Shown piece after piece: positions 45,077 through 57,867 of a DNA stretch of 64,000 bases. Within the stretch, counting starts at the first letter, position 1, and each line of letters begins with the position of its first letter. The DNA comes from Daldinia sp. FL1419 (lineage: Eukaryota; Ascomycota; Sordariomycetes; Xylariales; Hypoxylaceae): positions 558,001 through 622,000 of the forward strand of contig MU623341.1 of assembly GCA_025201765.1 (NCBI GenBank). Direction: 5' to 3'. Below the pieces are notes generated by a model. It was not told the origin of the DNA and made no database searches. It saw nothing but the letters and a program-made list of their open reading frames with translations. The position numbers and the translations under genes are program-made.

Positions 45077-48000
45077 ATGATTAGGGATCATAAGGCTCCC
45101 GCTGGTCCTAGACCAGCTGCGCAGTCCCCGACTCGATCGTGCGTTCTCCCGATCATCTCGCGTTTTATATGTTGCAATGACAAGAAAAACACCGCGTCGC
45201 TATTTTTCTCCAACGTTTCCTTTATTTTATTTTTATTTTTATTTTTCATACTAATGTTCATTGTCTCTTTTCAGGGCCAAGGAGAACATCAATCCTATAA
45301 ACAGAATCGATAACGAGCCAATGCTCCACGCATCGTCGTCCAACAATCATTCGCTCTTCTCTTTCGGCCGGAATGGGGCTCCAAGCGACGTAGGAGATAA
45401 CACCACAGGCTCTTTTGAATTCCTACCCTCCGTCAGTTTCGATGATCTCCAGAGCAGCCTCGAGTCAGCCTCCAACGAACTTAAACTGACGCAATTTCCT
45501 TCGCCATCCGGCCAAGGAAATATCCTTGACGAGCAATCCTCCGACAGAATGGTCAGACAATCTTCGATTAACAGCCTAAATGGCATAACGACGACTCGTA
45601 CAGGAGCTCAGCCAAACCCTACACCTAATACAGCTACCAGGCCCGGAAGATCTGGTTCAATACTTAGGAGACCAAGCACGTCGAATCGACAAGTCAGTAG
45701 TGGATCTACCGTGTCTACATCTTCCGGTATCGTCGATGCGCCCACTGCACCCGCTGCAATGAGAAATCGACGTCAAAATAATTACCCTCCAGTTTCCAGT
45801 GCGAATATTGGCAAGCAGCCAAGGAAGTCGATTGGGCCTAGTGTTATTGAGGCTGATTTTGGAACTAGAGTGCAAAAACGAAGGCCAAGTCTAATATCAG
45901 ATGGGTCGGAGAGAGGCATAGTAGGTTCAGCTCGGACCTCGATTGACATTTCAGGGCAGTCTAGTGATGGGACGAGGGCTTTTGCAAACACGCGAGCTAC
46001 GAAGGCTCGTTCGGTACAACCCGTCGCCCCAAGAATATCAGCAAACCTTTCCGGAAACACTGGTGCCGGTAACAACCTCGCTCCAGATCAGAGCCGTATT
46101 TCGGCCGCATTTCCTAGGTCACCAAGAGCAGCTGGTAAAGGTTCTACGCCCAATTCTGCGAGAAGAATGTCTGTAATGCCCGGAACACATGGTTCTCATG
46201 TGACCGGTTTAGGTGCCAGGACGATCTCGCCAACTGATGCACAACGGATGAAGCGCATGTCGATCCACCCTACGCAGAATGTACCACAAGTCACAAACGC
46301 CCCGCCACCGCCCATCGAAGTTCGCCCCCATTCTCGTTCGCCTTCCATGATTCCTCGAAAGACATCTACACCTTCATCTTTGAGAACGACTCCAGAACTT
46401 ACTAATAGGAAATCATATAGCTCAGGATTGTCAGTTGCCTCGGTGAACAGTTTTAATACTCACCGAACTTCAACTGGTTCTATTCAGCGGACTTTTCCTC
46501 AGGGTGGGCCTGCGTCAAGGTTGCCTGCTCCTAAAACGCTCAGTGCGCATAACCCGCCCGCAGGTGAAGATGAGGAGGATGTACCTCCAGTACCTGCAAT
46601 TCCTAAGGTCTACGAATCACCTAAGGATTCGCCAGCGGAATTATCTTTCCTCGAGAAAAGGAAATCAACCTATACGTTAGATTCGAGTAGTGTCCACAGT
46701 ACCTCTACGGGAACTCCTTCGGGTACTCCGTCGCAGGAACCAACAACGAAATACCAACGTAAATCCGGAACTCGAAAGCATGCGCCACGAAAGACTCTTG
46801 CCGGTCCGGATATCGAGCAGAAGATTGGCATAAACCAGTCAAAGAAGAGTCTGCAACCTTTACGACTTCCGCCGCTCACTCTAGGTCCTTTAAGCATAAA
46901 TGAATCGAAGATTGCGGCTATGAAAGATCCAGGAGAAGATGATGGCAAATGTAGCCCTCCGCCCTCACGGATGATCCCCAAGACGCCTACCACACCAATG
47001 ACAGCATCAAAGAGCACATTTTTCTCCAGGGGCCGTACAGAAAAAGATCCCGAAAAATCAATTCTGCGGAGTAGTAGTTCTATACATCATAACCGGGTTG
47101 AAAGTCCAGTCGGAGGAAGTTCATCTGACTCTCCACTTGAGTCCCTAGCTAAGAACCAAATCCGCAAAGTCGACGCCTCGCCATTTCTTTCGACATCCAC
47201 TAAAAATGACAATATATTCGGTAGTAAACTGACTAAATCGAAAACGGTTGGAGATATTAACCAGCCGATTTCAATTGACACTGCAGTCGAAGTTAGACCT
47301 CCGCAGAAACCGTCCGGTCCGCGGGCGCAGAAGTTGGCGAAAGCAGGGAACAAATCTCCCGCCGAAAATAGTCCGGAAGAGCCTCCTACGCCATCTTCAA
47401 TGAGTAATCTGAGGAGGAAATTAAGCTTGTCTTGGAAGAGGAGCAACTCAAAGAGTAGTCATCATGCGGCTGTCGGATCTGTTGATAAGGCTTCCGAGAA
47501 GCATGCTCGACAAGACAGTATGCCACCTCCGCGATTACCAATTTCGGCATCGATGAATATTAGTGCAGCGAAGGCTTCTAGTCCGAGCCACACCACGAAG
47601 CCATCGGGGACGTATCTGGAATCCAGACGTAGGAAGAGTTCTGCATCCAGCCTCAATACCATGTTTACGCAGAAGAATCGTAGCGATGCCTGGACAAGCT
47701 CCAAGGAGGACATAGGTAATAGCTCAACGGTTGAGTCTACAACGCAATCCCGGAGTGTGCCTATACAGAAGATACTCCGTCCGAGGCCATCAGCTGCATC
47801 AATTAAACGCCGGGATTCTTATACCGCAGAATTGGATAAGGATGATATGATTGCTGAGGACGAAATGAGGAAGTTAGCTCTGAGAAGGAAGGAGACGGAG
47901 ATGGCAGCGAGAACCCTGGATGCTCTTCGCAAGAGGGCCACGCCGAAGGAGCGTGTCGGTCCTCATGAAGCAATCCGGATCGCTATGCTAAACATCTATG

Positions 48001-49455
48001 AGAAAGGCGAGATTGTCGACTATAACGATGTCTATTTCTGCGGCACTCAGAATGCTAGCAAAGTGGTTGGTGATCTGAACTCAAAGCTACCAAACTTTGG
48101 TTACGATGATGAGCGTGGGGACTACTCAATCGTCATCGGCGATCACCTTGCGTATCGTTACGAGGTCGTCGATGTTCTCGGAAAGGGTAGTTTTGGTCAA
48201 GTGGTGAGGTGTATCGATCATAAAACTGGCGTACTTGTTGCGGTGAAGATAATCCGCAACAAGAAGAGATTCCATCAACAAGCTCTTGTCGAAGTTAATA
48301 TTCTGCAAAAGCTTCGCGAATGGGTGAGTCGATTAATATATTTCATTTAGCTTACGGATTCCACTAACACATTCCCAGGACCCTCAAAATCGGCACAGTA
48401 TGGTCAATTTCACTCACAGTTTCTATTTCCGTGGCCATCTCTGCATCTCGACCGAACTTCTTGATATGAATCTCTACGAATTCATCAAATCTAACGCTTT
48501 CCGCGGGTTTTCCCTCAAACTCATCAGGCGATTCACTAAACAGATGTTAAGCTCACTTAACCTCCTTAAGCAGCACAAGGTGATTCATTGCGATCTTAAG
48601 CCAGAGAATATTTTACTTCGGCATCCTGTGCATTCCGAAATCAAGGTTATCGATTTCGGTTCCAGTTGTTTTGAGAACGAAAAAGTTTATACATACATTC
48701 AATCCCGATTCTATCGGTCACCTGAGGTCATTCTAGGAATGACCTACGGTTTACCAATTGACATGTGGAGTTTGGGATGTATTCTTGCCGAGTTATATAC
48801 TGGTGTTCCTATTTTCCCAGGTGAGAACGAGCAGGAACAGCTTGCTTGTATCATGGAAGTATTCGGACCGCCCGAGAAGCATCTTATTGAAAAGAGCACG
48901 AGGAAGAAGCTTTTCTTTGATTCAATGGGCAAGCCGCGCTTGACGGTATCGTCAAAGGGTAGGAGACGTCGCCCATCTTCCAAGACCCTTCAACAGGCTA
49001 TTAAATGTGACGACGAGCCATTCCTCGATTTCCTGGCCCGGTGTTTACGATGGGATCCGGACCGCCGTCTTAAGCCCGAAGAGGCTATACGTCACGAGTT
49101 TATTACCGGACAGAAGACATCTGTTCCTGTGCCCCGAACACGCGAGTCCTCCCCAGTCAAGCGTCATAACACCATTTCAACACCGCGACCTTTGCCCGAA
49201 CCCCCGGGACCTGGTAAAAACGGACCGACAGTCCGACCCAGGGAAACGAACAATACCAGCCCTCTAAAACCGATTCCGACTGCAAGGCGAACGTCTGCTT
49301 TCACCGGACTTACTGCCGGTACAAAAAGAGCTAGTGCAGGAACCGCTACGACGGTGGGCGGCAGCAATCTTCCCCGCGTGACCGGCCGGACTGCTAGTGG
49401 CAAACAGGATCTGGCTTCCGCGGGAGCTAATGTTGCAATGAGTCGACGAGCTTGA
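45077..49455 (+). CDS. POM1: DYRK-family protein kinase, Pom1-like
   Basis: Three exons, 45,077-45,138, 45,275-48,323 and 48,379-49,455, encode 1,395 residues. The 136-bp first intron has a GTGCGT donor and ends after a CTAATG site with TTTTCAG. The second, 55 bp, has a GTGAGT donor and CTAAC branch site. Residues 1 to about 900 are Ser/Thr/Pro/Arg-rich and mostly disordered. The DYRK homology box follows, then the kinase: L-G-K-G-S-F-G near 990, V-A-V-K-I-I, H-C-D-L-K-P-E-N near 1,106, D-F-G-S-S-C-F, and the DYRK activation loop Y-I-Q-S-R-F-Y-R-S-P-E near 1,143. All catalytic residues are present. Fission-yeast Pom1 forms polar gradients and couples cell length and polarity to mitosis, autophosphorylating the loop tyrosine; a class II DYRK role in polarity is inferred. 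Exon 1 rests on splice signals alone. The C-terminus is again Ser/Thr/Arg-rich. Confidence 0.92.
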
Positions 49456-52400
49456 ATGAGTAAATATTCACACATTAGGAGCTTGATATTGAGTGTCCTG
49501 GCACGTTTTATGAGATTAATTAGGCATTTATTTCCATTGGCACTACAGCGGGGTCAAATCAGCTTCCATGTTTTATACGTCAGCCTCGGATGGCGGCGTG
49601 ATGTATTTGCACATGTTTTTGAGACCACGAATACCGAAATCGAGTATGCCTATCATGTTGAGACCAAATAGTTGCCATGGCACCTATAAGTTCCTTTCCG
49701 GTGCTACCTTGCTACTATATACATCGATCATGTCGTCGTATCTGTCCAACCCGATGACGAGTGAATATACCATTTACATAATGCCTCGAGGTCGGGCTTA
49801 TCCTATCGTGCATAAGTTAAACGGGGACGGAGCATAGTCTTGAGGTGTTAAAAGGGACACGAACATTATTATCATTATCATTCTTATTCTTATTCTTCTA
49901 CCTTCTTTTTTCTTACGCTTTGATCGCATATGTAACTATATTACCTTATAATGATGGGGGTCTACGCCGTATATGCAGATAGAAAAGGGACGAAACTCGA
50001 CGTCGAGTTTTCCCCCCCCCGACGGCACGCCTTCACGGTGGATGTGTTTGGAAGACAGTGATAGGAGGATGGAGCGCTGTTTGTCGTTGGGGGACGGAAG
50101 CAAAAATCAAATCACGATAGAGGGAGTGGTAAATAAGGCGGGTTAGGTGTAGGTGCAGATAACGAAGTTTGAGGGGATACATGATGATCCTCCCTGTCAA
50201 ATATCAAACAGGTATCAGATCCCATCACCTTGGCTGCTTCCCAACATAATATTGCCTTTCTGTGAAATATAGGGGCTTTGCTTGACCTACTATTAATAAT
50301 TCGACTCGGGTTGGGCCCATACGTACGCGCGCACACACACACACGCACGATGCGTTGCGCCTCCTGACGGATGCCGAGGCAACCGCTTATTCCATCTACG
50401 CACTCCGAATACCGAATACGCTGGGGATAGGGTCCGGGTGACATATTGGAAAGAGTTGATTTGGAATGGTAGCGCGGCTTCTCGTAACGACGACGTCAAA
50501 GGGGCATGACTTGGCCAAGCAGAAATCGGCGAAGGGTGTCGCTGGTTCGGGAATCTCACATCATCGCGACATTGTATGTATATAGGTAGGTAGGTAGGTA
50601 GATATGTAATGTATGTAAAGAGATACTTGTCGTATCCCGTCGCACGGCCAAGCTGCTCTTTTCTCATTCGCCGGATGCGCGCAGACATGTACCGGAGGTA
50701 TCTCCGTGCAAGGTACCTACCCCGGTATGTACTTTTTTCTTTCCTTTTTTTTTTTTCTTCTTCTCGAGGCATGTACTAGCAGCCACCCCCGTTGTATTAT
50801 TCCGAACACGTGAGCGGGAGGCGGATACGGGTGCAGGAAAACCCAGGATGCAAGAGCTAGATGTCAGCAACCGAAACCGACGAGTGCTACCGTCGCACAA
50901 GCCCTATGCACGTATAAGCTGGTGGCGAAGGCGGCGGCGGCGACGGTGGTGGTTCGTACCGCTTGGAGTAAATGGGTTCTTTTTTCTTTTTTCTTTTTTT
51001 AATCTTGCCTTGGACACCTAATCTTGCGTGGTATTAAGGTCGGTGGGTAAGTAAGTAAGTAGGTAGGTAGGTAATATACATGTAAGCTATATATATAAAT
51101 ACATGTGTCTGTCCGTGTATGACCGCCTTATTCTCGCCGCATCAAAGAAATAGATGGGTAAGTTGATGTTCTGTACGGAGTGGCTATGCGGATAGACAGG
51201 CGGTGGTAAGGGTAATAAGTGGTCAAAGATGAGAGGTAAGGACTCGTCTGAGATCGGTATAGAAATGGGCACGTTACATACCTACCTACATTTAGGTACG
51301 GCTCGTTCAGCATTCGTCGTTCAGCGTACATATCCGCGGAGATCATTGTCACCTCCGGATGGGCGGATAACTCACTCACTCACTCACTCACTCAGCTCAG
51401 CAGACTCCACGGCCGAACCATCTTGCCATTCCGTAATGTATTATTATATGTATACCTAGGTATAGGTAGATACCTAGCCAACTCGGTGTCACGTAATGTG
51501 TGTAGATGCAAGTGGCATATGCGCATGAGCATCTGCAGTGCAATGACTCAGTCGTGAACATTCTCGGCCAACCTCGGTCCTTTCGTCTTTCTATATTGTT
51601 TTTTTTTTTTTTTTTAGCTTACCAGGGACTCGGTATCGCGAGCGGCCTCCTTTTGGGTAGCTCCAGTCTCAAACTTGATCTACCGCCTGCATAATCTCAG
51701 CTGTTGCCTTAGGTACGTACGTTCCCGTATCTGATTAGTGACAGACCTGTCGAATCCCGAAAATACAAATTAACGGCCCGGATGGCGTCGTCGGACTCGG
51801 AATTTCCGTACTTACAAAGGTCCGAAGTAGCCTATTTACCCCCAGCCCTGTGGCCAATTCCATATCAAATCCGTCTGAGCCTCCCCCGTCTCCGTTGGCT
51901 TTCGCTTTCGCGTTTGCCGCTGCACCGGGTTTCGGCGTGCTTCGGGGATCTAGCCTAACCTAGTCGCTTTTGTTAATTGTATACCCTCCTCTTTTTTTTT
52001 TTCTTTTTTTTTTTAATTAATTAATTCTGAGGGTTTCAATTCTAATGGACTCTTTTATACCTAAATGAGTACGTATTCTGCCGTACGCTTGGGTGGCAAC
52101 GATTACCGCTGAGGTTGAGAATCCATCTACCTAATGAATTGAGAGAGAAAGAGGTGATTTAGATATACTATTTCCTGATTTGGAATATAGAAATGCGAAC
52201 CCAAGAACCATACCGAGTGCATGCTCGTTATAACCTTAGTCATACTCGATGCGCAATGAGTAGTGGTGCACAAAAATGACGCCGTTCTTCTTGTTACTCT
52301 CCTCTCCCCTTGGACGCTTATCATCTGCGTTACGCCAAAGAGGCACGGTGGGCCTCAAAAACACCTTCAAATGGTTCCTTGTACGACCGGCACAAGCCCT

Positions 52401-54483
52401 GCCAGCTCCTAACGTATGCATATTCAGCAACGGATTCTCGAGATGGCTTGCCATGAGGCAGTTTCGGGCAAGTCGCCATTGGCTGTGCTGAATTGTTGTA
52501 GCGACTTCAAATAATACTGACCAAGTCGGTCTTGATCCTACCTCGGCAATTCGCATGTAACACTATCTGTGGTGGCATGTTCTTCATACTCCGCCGTAAT
52601 TGGACATGAGGGGGGAATACTCTCTCGGTGTATTCCTTCGTCGATCCCACCAATGTTGTTCTTTTAGTGGACGCCCCGATCGCTCCGGTTGGATAGGCAG
52701 TTAGTTATAGCGTAGACCTCGGCACGGTATCTTTTGTCTTACGTGGTGCCGTAAACTGTGTTGTGTTCTCGTGACTACTGTACATCAACGCTGCATGCGC
52801 AAGAATGTGGGATGCATAGGGCTGCGTTGGGTATACTGCAGTGCCTACATCTGCGCCGATTCTGCGGGATGGTGGCGTACGAGAGTTGTATGTGCGTCAA
52901 TACCGAGAGGCTCAGATCCGCTGTGCGTCGCCCGAGATGCCCACTTTGCCGTTCGGCTCCGCGTTCTTTCGGGTTACGGCCGAATTAAGAGACCCCCTTC
53001 TGATCGGCATTGGGGCTCGGAAGGGGCTGCTTCTAGCAAGGCTGACTTTGTCTGTCAGGTTATCGCCGACAATAGAGCACCGTTATACGAGGCTACTTGA
53101 CCCCGTTTTACATCGTATAAGAGACGACACGCCCGTGTTAATAATACTACGCTATCGTATACTCGAAACCTGCTATTTATTACTGGCTGCATACTTTCAA
53201 GGAGGATTCAATCCTCTCCCCCGCCCTGCTTTTTTTTTTTTTTTTTTTTTTTCGTGGAGGAGGCTTAGTAAAAGAGATCAACGTTTTTAAGATAAAGAAT
53301 GGATGCCCAGCTATGACTAAAATCACCCCAAGTATACTGTAGATTGCGATGGGGTAATCCCTGTTATGTTCTTCTCGAGTCTTCCACTTAAGACCAGCAC
53401 CTTCGGTGATGCATGTAATATATGTTAGCATAAGGTTCATAAGTTGGCCTTGGTAATGCCTATAATTAAGCTCGTGAGGCCACCAATATCAAGGTTGTTT
53501 CCTTTTTTAGTATTTTTGTAAGAGAGCGCTCTAGAATAGGTCGAAGCTTAGAAATGTTAATTTAGTCAACAATTGGTAATATGTCATTGTAAGATGCAAT
53601 GCTTGCTGATACGTCCTACCAATTAGTACGTCAAGAGACCCACTGATCGTTCGGATCGGGTGTGACTGCTCTGATACACTAGAAACAGACTTTTATACTA
53701 GGTTAGTCTTTGAAGTAAAATTAAAGCGTGAAGTTCTACTCGTTTATCTGCAATTGTGGCGAATAGCCACGGGACTACCCGTTAAAGGATGGGGCTATAG
53801 AGAAGTATATGGATTAGAGTAATCTTTGCTGAATCTTAGCTAGTCGAACCACTAAGTACTAGTCTTGAGGGTAAGAGTCGAGTTTGGATTATTGTAGATG
53901 CGGTGGAGTCATAAATCGCCATACCCTAGCTCAGCTGATGAATCCCGGGAAGGACGGTAAGCTTCGTTGAACTTTCACATATCAGCGCGGCCGACTGATT
54001 AGGGCAACGGTGAGACGACTAGGTGAACGATGCTAGGGCGCTTACCCGGGCGTTATTATCGCTAGCTTCTAGACTCTCGCGCATCGGTAGAACTCTGGGA
54101 TATCTGACGCGATGATAACCGCTTTGGATATTGACCGATATACTGTATAGTTCTAGATGAAGCTGTTGAGGCTGACACCTCGCAGCAATTAGGCAGAGCC
54201 CCACGATGGAGCATTTAGGAATCCGTCCTAACCGAATACAGGTATATCCCTCAATAATACGGTTTAAATGCTGTCATGATGTTGATCGTCTCGCAGAGAG
54301 TCGAACTAAATAATAGTCCATAATAATAATACTCATAGGCGGGCTCTTCCGTCAATCTCCTTGCATTCGGAGACGGGATACGGCGTTGGCACGCTACGTG
54401 TACCGTCGGAGAAGTGTACGTAATTTGACTCGGGACAGGTAAGCGATGATGTAGACAATAGCCGACTCCATGATTCCACGAGT

Positions 54484-54946
54484 TTAAGTGAGACCGATAT
54501 GCATATTGCTGCCTGACCTTGAGAGAGGGTATCTAACTTGTTCCGAAGCATTTTGGGAGAAGCTCCCGAGGCTGCCGTCAGTAATCTGATATTTGTTAAT
54601 GACTCCGCCGGCGATGCCGTTGAACTTGTGGAGCACTGGTGGAGGATTTGCCGGGTTTATCTTGGTGCAGAGCAATATGTAGGTAGTTGGTAAAAGGGAA
54701 AGCTTTTCACAAGGGCATCCGCTCTATCCCAGTCGAGAACATATCACTTGATTCCTCAGGCCCTTGCGAAGAGATCCGCCGTGAAAAGTCGGGGGCCGTT
54801 CTTGGCCTATCAGACAGCCACCTTTGAGGCGCAGTCGTTGAGGTTCGAGTCAGGCGATGCCACAGTTGCAGAAAGACGAGTAGACTTACCACGATGCTAA
54901 ATAAGCCACCTAGGCATAGAAGACAAGTACATGATATAGTACGCAC
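54484..54946 (-). pseudogene. Possible decayed membrane-protein gene fragment
   Basis: Two adjacent minus-strand frames may belong together. The upstream one (54,707-54,946) contains a hydrophobic helix of about 25 residues followed by a Ser/Thr/Arg-rich segment. The downstream one (54,484-54,675) is soluble sequence. Neither resembles a family I can name, and no splice pair joins them clearly. The hydrophobic stretch itself ends with a potential GTAAGT donor. It could also be chance. Confidence 0.2.
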
Positions 54947-56284
54947 CTATATGCATCTATATGGGGTACGGGTAATAAAGCCGGGAGAAAAAAAAAGAAC
55001 CTAAGAAACCCTAGCTACACAGGGACCCTACATAACAAGGCAGGGGAAGGGAAACAATGGGGACACGGAGAGATGGCGATTGGGTGGGTTGCGAAATAAT
55101 TAGTGAGAATCCCCCACAGTCGTCATAATCATCATAAATCGTGGTAGCAATACCAATCGTCGTTCACATATGGCAATTGATGACTCCTATGACTGTGGAC
55201 TCGCGCTATTGCTGCAGACCTGGGGCAAGAGCCATTAACCGCAAGGCTGACTCGGAGCAGTTAGATGCCTAACTAAGTAGTTGATGTTCGGGGATCCAGG
55301 AACAGGGCTGACAAGCCACAGTAGTCGTCAAATTTAGAATGGCCCAAAGGAAGATAAGCGACTGGCAGTTCAACGGTTAACAGAATAATCGATGATGATC
55401 TGAGACAGATCGGTCGAATAATACCCATTAAGATCTCGCGAGGTTGCACATAGGGCGGAGATGCTGTGCGTCGGTACCTACCTAGGTAGGCAGTGATCAT
55501 TTTCCATTGATTAGGACATCAATCATGATGGGTCATATTAAGAATGGCGCTTTTCGTTTTCTTCATGTTTTCACGCCGGTATCCCGTAGCGCTCACCTTG
55601 TGAACTGCCTGCGCCACTTGGGAATTGCTTCATCTAGGCACTTGCGCCAAGCTCGACTTGGATGCCTGCCTGGTCTAGGCCATTTCGGTGAGCAGTATAT
55701 AAAACGACAGGAACGATTAGACCAAATTGGATTATATCAACCGGTTGGGCCTAGTGTTCATATCGTGTTAGCGCCCTAGGTCTATTAGCTATCTATTATG
55801 TATCCAGCCATTGGTTTATTAGTGTCCTAATGTTTGAACATGCAGGCAGGCATTATATGTCCGGGTAGGGCAGGTTTCACGGCTGGAGAGTCCTGAGGTG
55901 GTCCGCCCTCTTCCCCCCGGCGACCCAAGAGAGTGGAATGGGTTGCAGCCACGTCGATCAAAGCGTCGGGAGGTATCGAGATTCAACGTCGGATAGGTTT
56001 CAGGGGAAGCCAATGTACATACATTAGTATGTTTCCATTCGGCTGTATCCATTGGTGTATGAGGATTGGTAGGGTAAGGTAGGAATATAAGTAGGTTACC
56101 CGTCCGAATAGATCTACGACTTGCATGGAAAGATGCAGACATTTTTTGAGGGGTTGCAGGAAGGAGATTAGAAAGGCAGAGAATGATTAGTTGATTAATT
56201 AATTAGTCTCCGAATTTTTAGTTGATTTTAGTTTGTTAAGTCCTATTGGGCGTTATTACGAATTTTAACGCGGAAAGAAACATG

Positions 56285-57065
56285 TCACATGTAGCTAGGT
56301 AGGTATGCAGTATGAGAAACCGCATTGGGCTGCACTTGACCTACAGGAAGGTCCCTCCCCTTAGAACCCGGTCTAAGCTATACGTAGGTACCTACTTATT
56401 AAACTTAGGTGGGTTAGTATGTAAAGCAGTCTACCTGCTCCGCCTCATCAATAGCGACCAACATGTATAGGTGGACTTATTATCATGTAACTTAGATGGT
56501 GCAACAAGAGTTCGCGAACTTCAATAACAACCTTGTATCTTTGATAGTTATGTCTACTAAGACTCGTAAATGCGGATGCTATTTTCTGGTTATTTACGTT
56601 CCCTACCTATTTAACATGCCTACCGAGATATCTGTACCTATATACCTAGGTAGGCCTAAATGGGGTTAGATACTTACCTATCTAAATATATCGGGTCTAC
56701 ATAGGTACTTGCCTAGGAAGTACATACATCTTAGGCAATGGCCGTATCTATGAATTTAAGACCCTCTGCCTATATTTCTCGTTCTACCTAGGCACATACC
56801 TAGTTAGGTATATACCTAAGTGCTTGTGTTGCAATTGTGCAAGTACTGCGTCGCATACCTCAAGTACCTAGGTATCTTGTTCTCTCTCAAGTATACAGAA
56901 GACGGGATCACTTAGACTGCCAACCTAGTTATACTAACTTTGATATTACATAAGTAGGTACTCAAGTCAACGTACGGGATGACGTCGTATGCTTCGTTTG
57001 ATTATAGGTATACCTATATACCTAAGTATGCCTGTGCGTATAAACTCAACCACCTAAGTAACCTT
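56285..57065. repeat. Dense field of CCTAGGTA / TAGGTACC motifs
   Basis: This 0.8-kb stretch contains well over a dozen copies of TAGGTA, ACCTA and the palindrome CCTAGG, in both orientations and with varying spacing. Examples lie at 56,290-56,306, 56,385-56,410, 56,640-56,655, 56,788-56,822 and 56,863-56,875. It is the densest patch of the motif family in the window. There is no coding potential. Confidence 0.6.
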
Positions 57066-57299
57066 AGGTATTGTACTTAAAATACGTAACTAGTTCCAAT
57101 GGGTGGTTTTGCATGGGTTTTCTAAATGCCTGGTAGTAGTTGTCGGTGTTAGTGTGCCGTCTCCAGGGTCCTGGGTAGGGGAATTCCGTCATCATCCTAG
57201 CGACCTCATCCACCGTGGATGTGGTATTACTGATCAAGATTCGTCTGCGATAAGAATTGAAGGGAGACTCACGATTCCGCATTTGGGTCTGGTGCCACG

Positions 57300-57375
57300 G
57301 GTAGGTATACAAGTATACAGGTACACAGATGTACGGGTGTGCAGGTGTACATGGAGGTGTACAGCTGTACATACG
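57300..57375. repeat. Imperfect GTACA / GGTGTACA tandem repeat
   Basis: GTATACA, GGTACACA, GTGTACA and CTGTACA steps follow each other at 7-12-bp spacing, together with GGTGT blocks. Each TGTACA unit is itself palindromic. The array is too diverged for a single clean unit. Confidence 0.5.
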
Positions 57376-57827
57376 AGTTTGTACTTCACCCGCCACAATT
57401 CGGGCATCTCTATCATGGATTGCTATGTAGAAGACCTAGAACCACGAACCCGTACCATAACCAATCGTCACACATGCATACCTGTGTATGGGTAGGCTGT
57501 CGCGTGCATCCTCAAACTATCCAATAGATACCTTAGTTCGGTGGGCTCTTGCAGCAAAGAATAAAATAGGAAGAATTGCAAGTTTGTCTACTCGAACCTG
57601 AAACACATGCGCCCATATGCGTCCTTATTGTCTATACGATGGGTGCCCTACGCAAACCATCATTTATCAATCCGTTTACCTATTTCCCCCTACTTAATAG
57701 GTCGAAACTCAATGGGTCAAAGCGTCTGGCTCTTGACCAAACTAACGAACTCCTTCTCAGCACTCTACTTTACGCACTACTGCCCTGCAGAGTACTACAT
57801 AGCACGCCGCTATGCTGTTGCTGACCA

Positions 57828-57867
57828 TCTGCACCTGCACCTGCACATGCACATGCACATGTACCTA
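57828..57867. repeat. CTGCAC/CATGCA hexanucleotide array
   Basis: Three CTGCAC units are followed directly by CATGCA units, a short 6-bp microsatellite with one base substitution between its halves. Confidence 0.6.

Noticed and set aside
50583..51394. Possible CRISPR-like or satellite arrays from TAGG, GTAA and CTCA repeats
   Set aside because: They are simple 4-bp microsatellites without spacers, and CRISPR arrays are not expected in fungal nuclear DNA.
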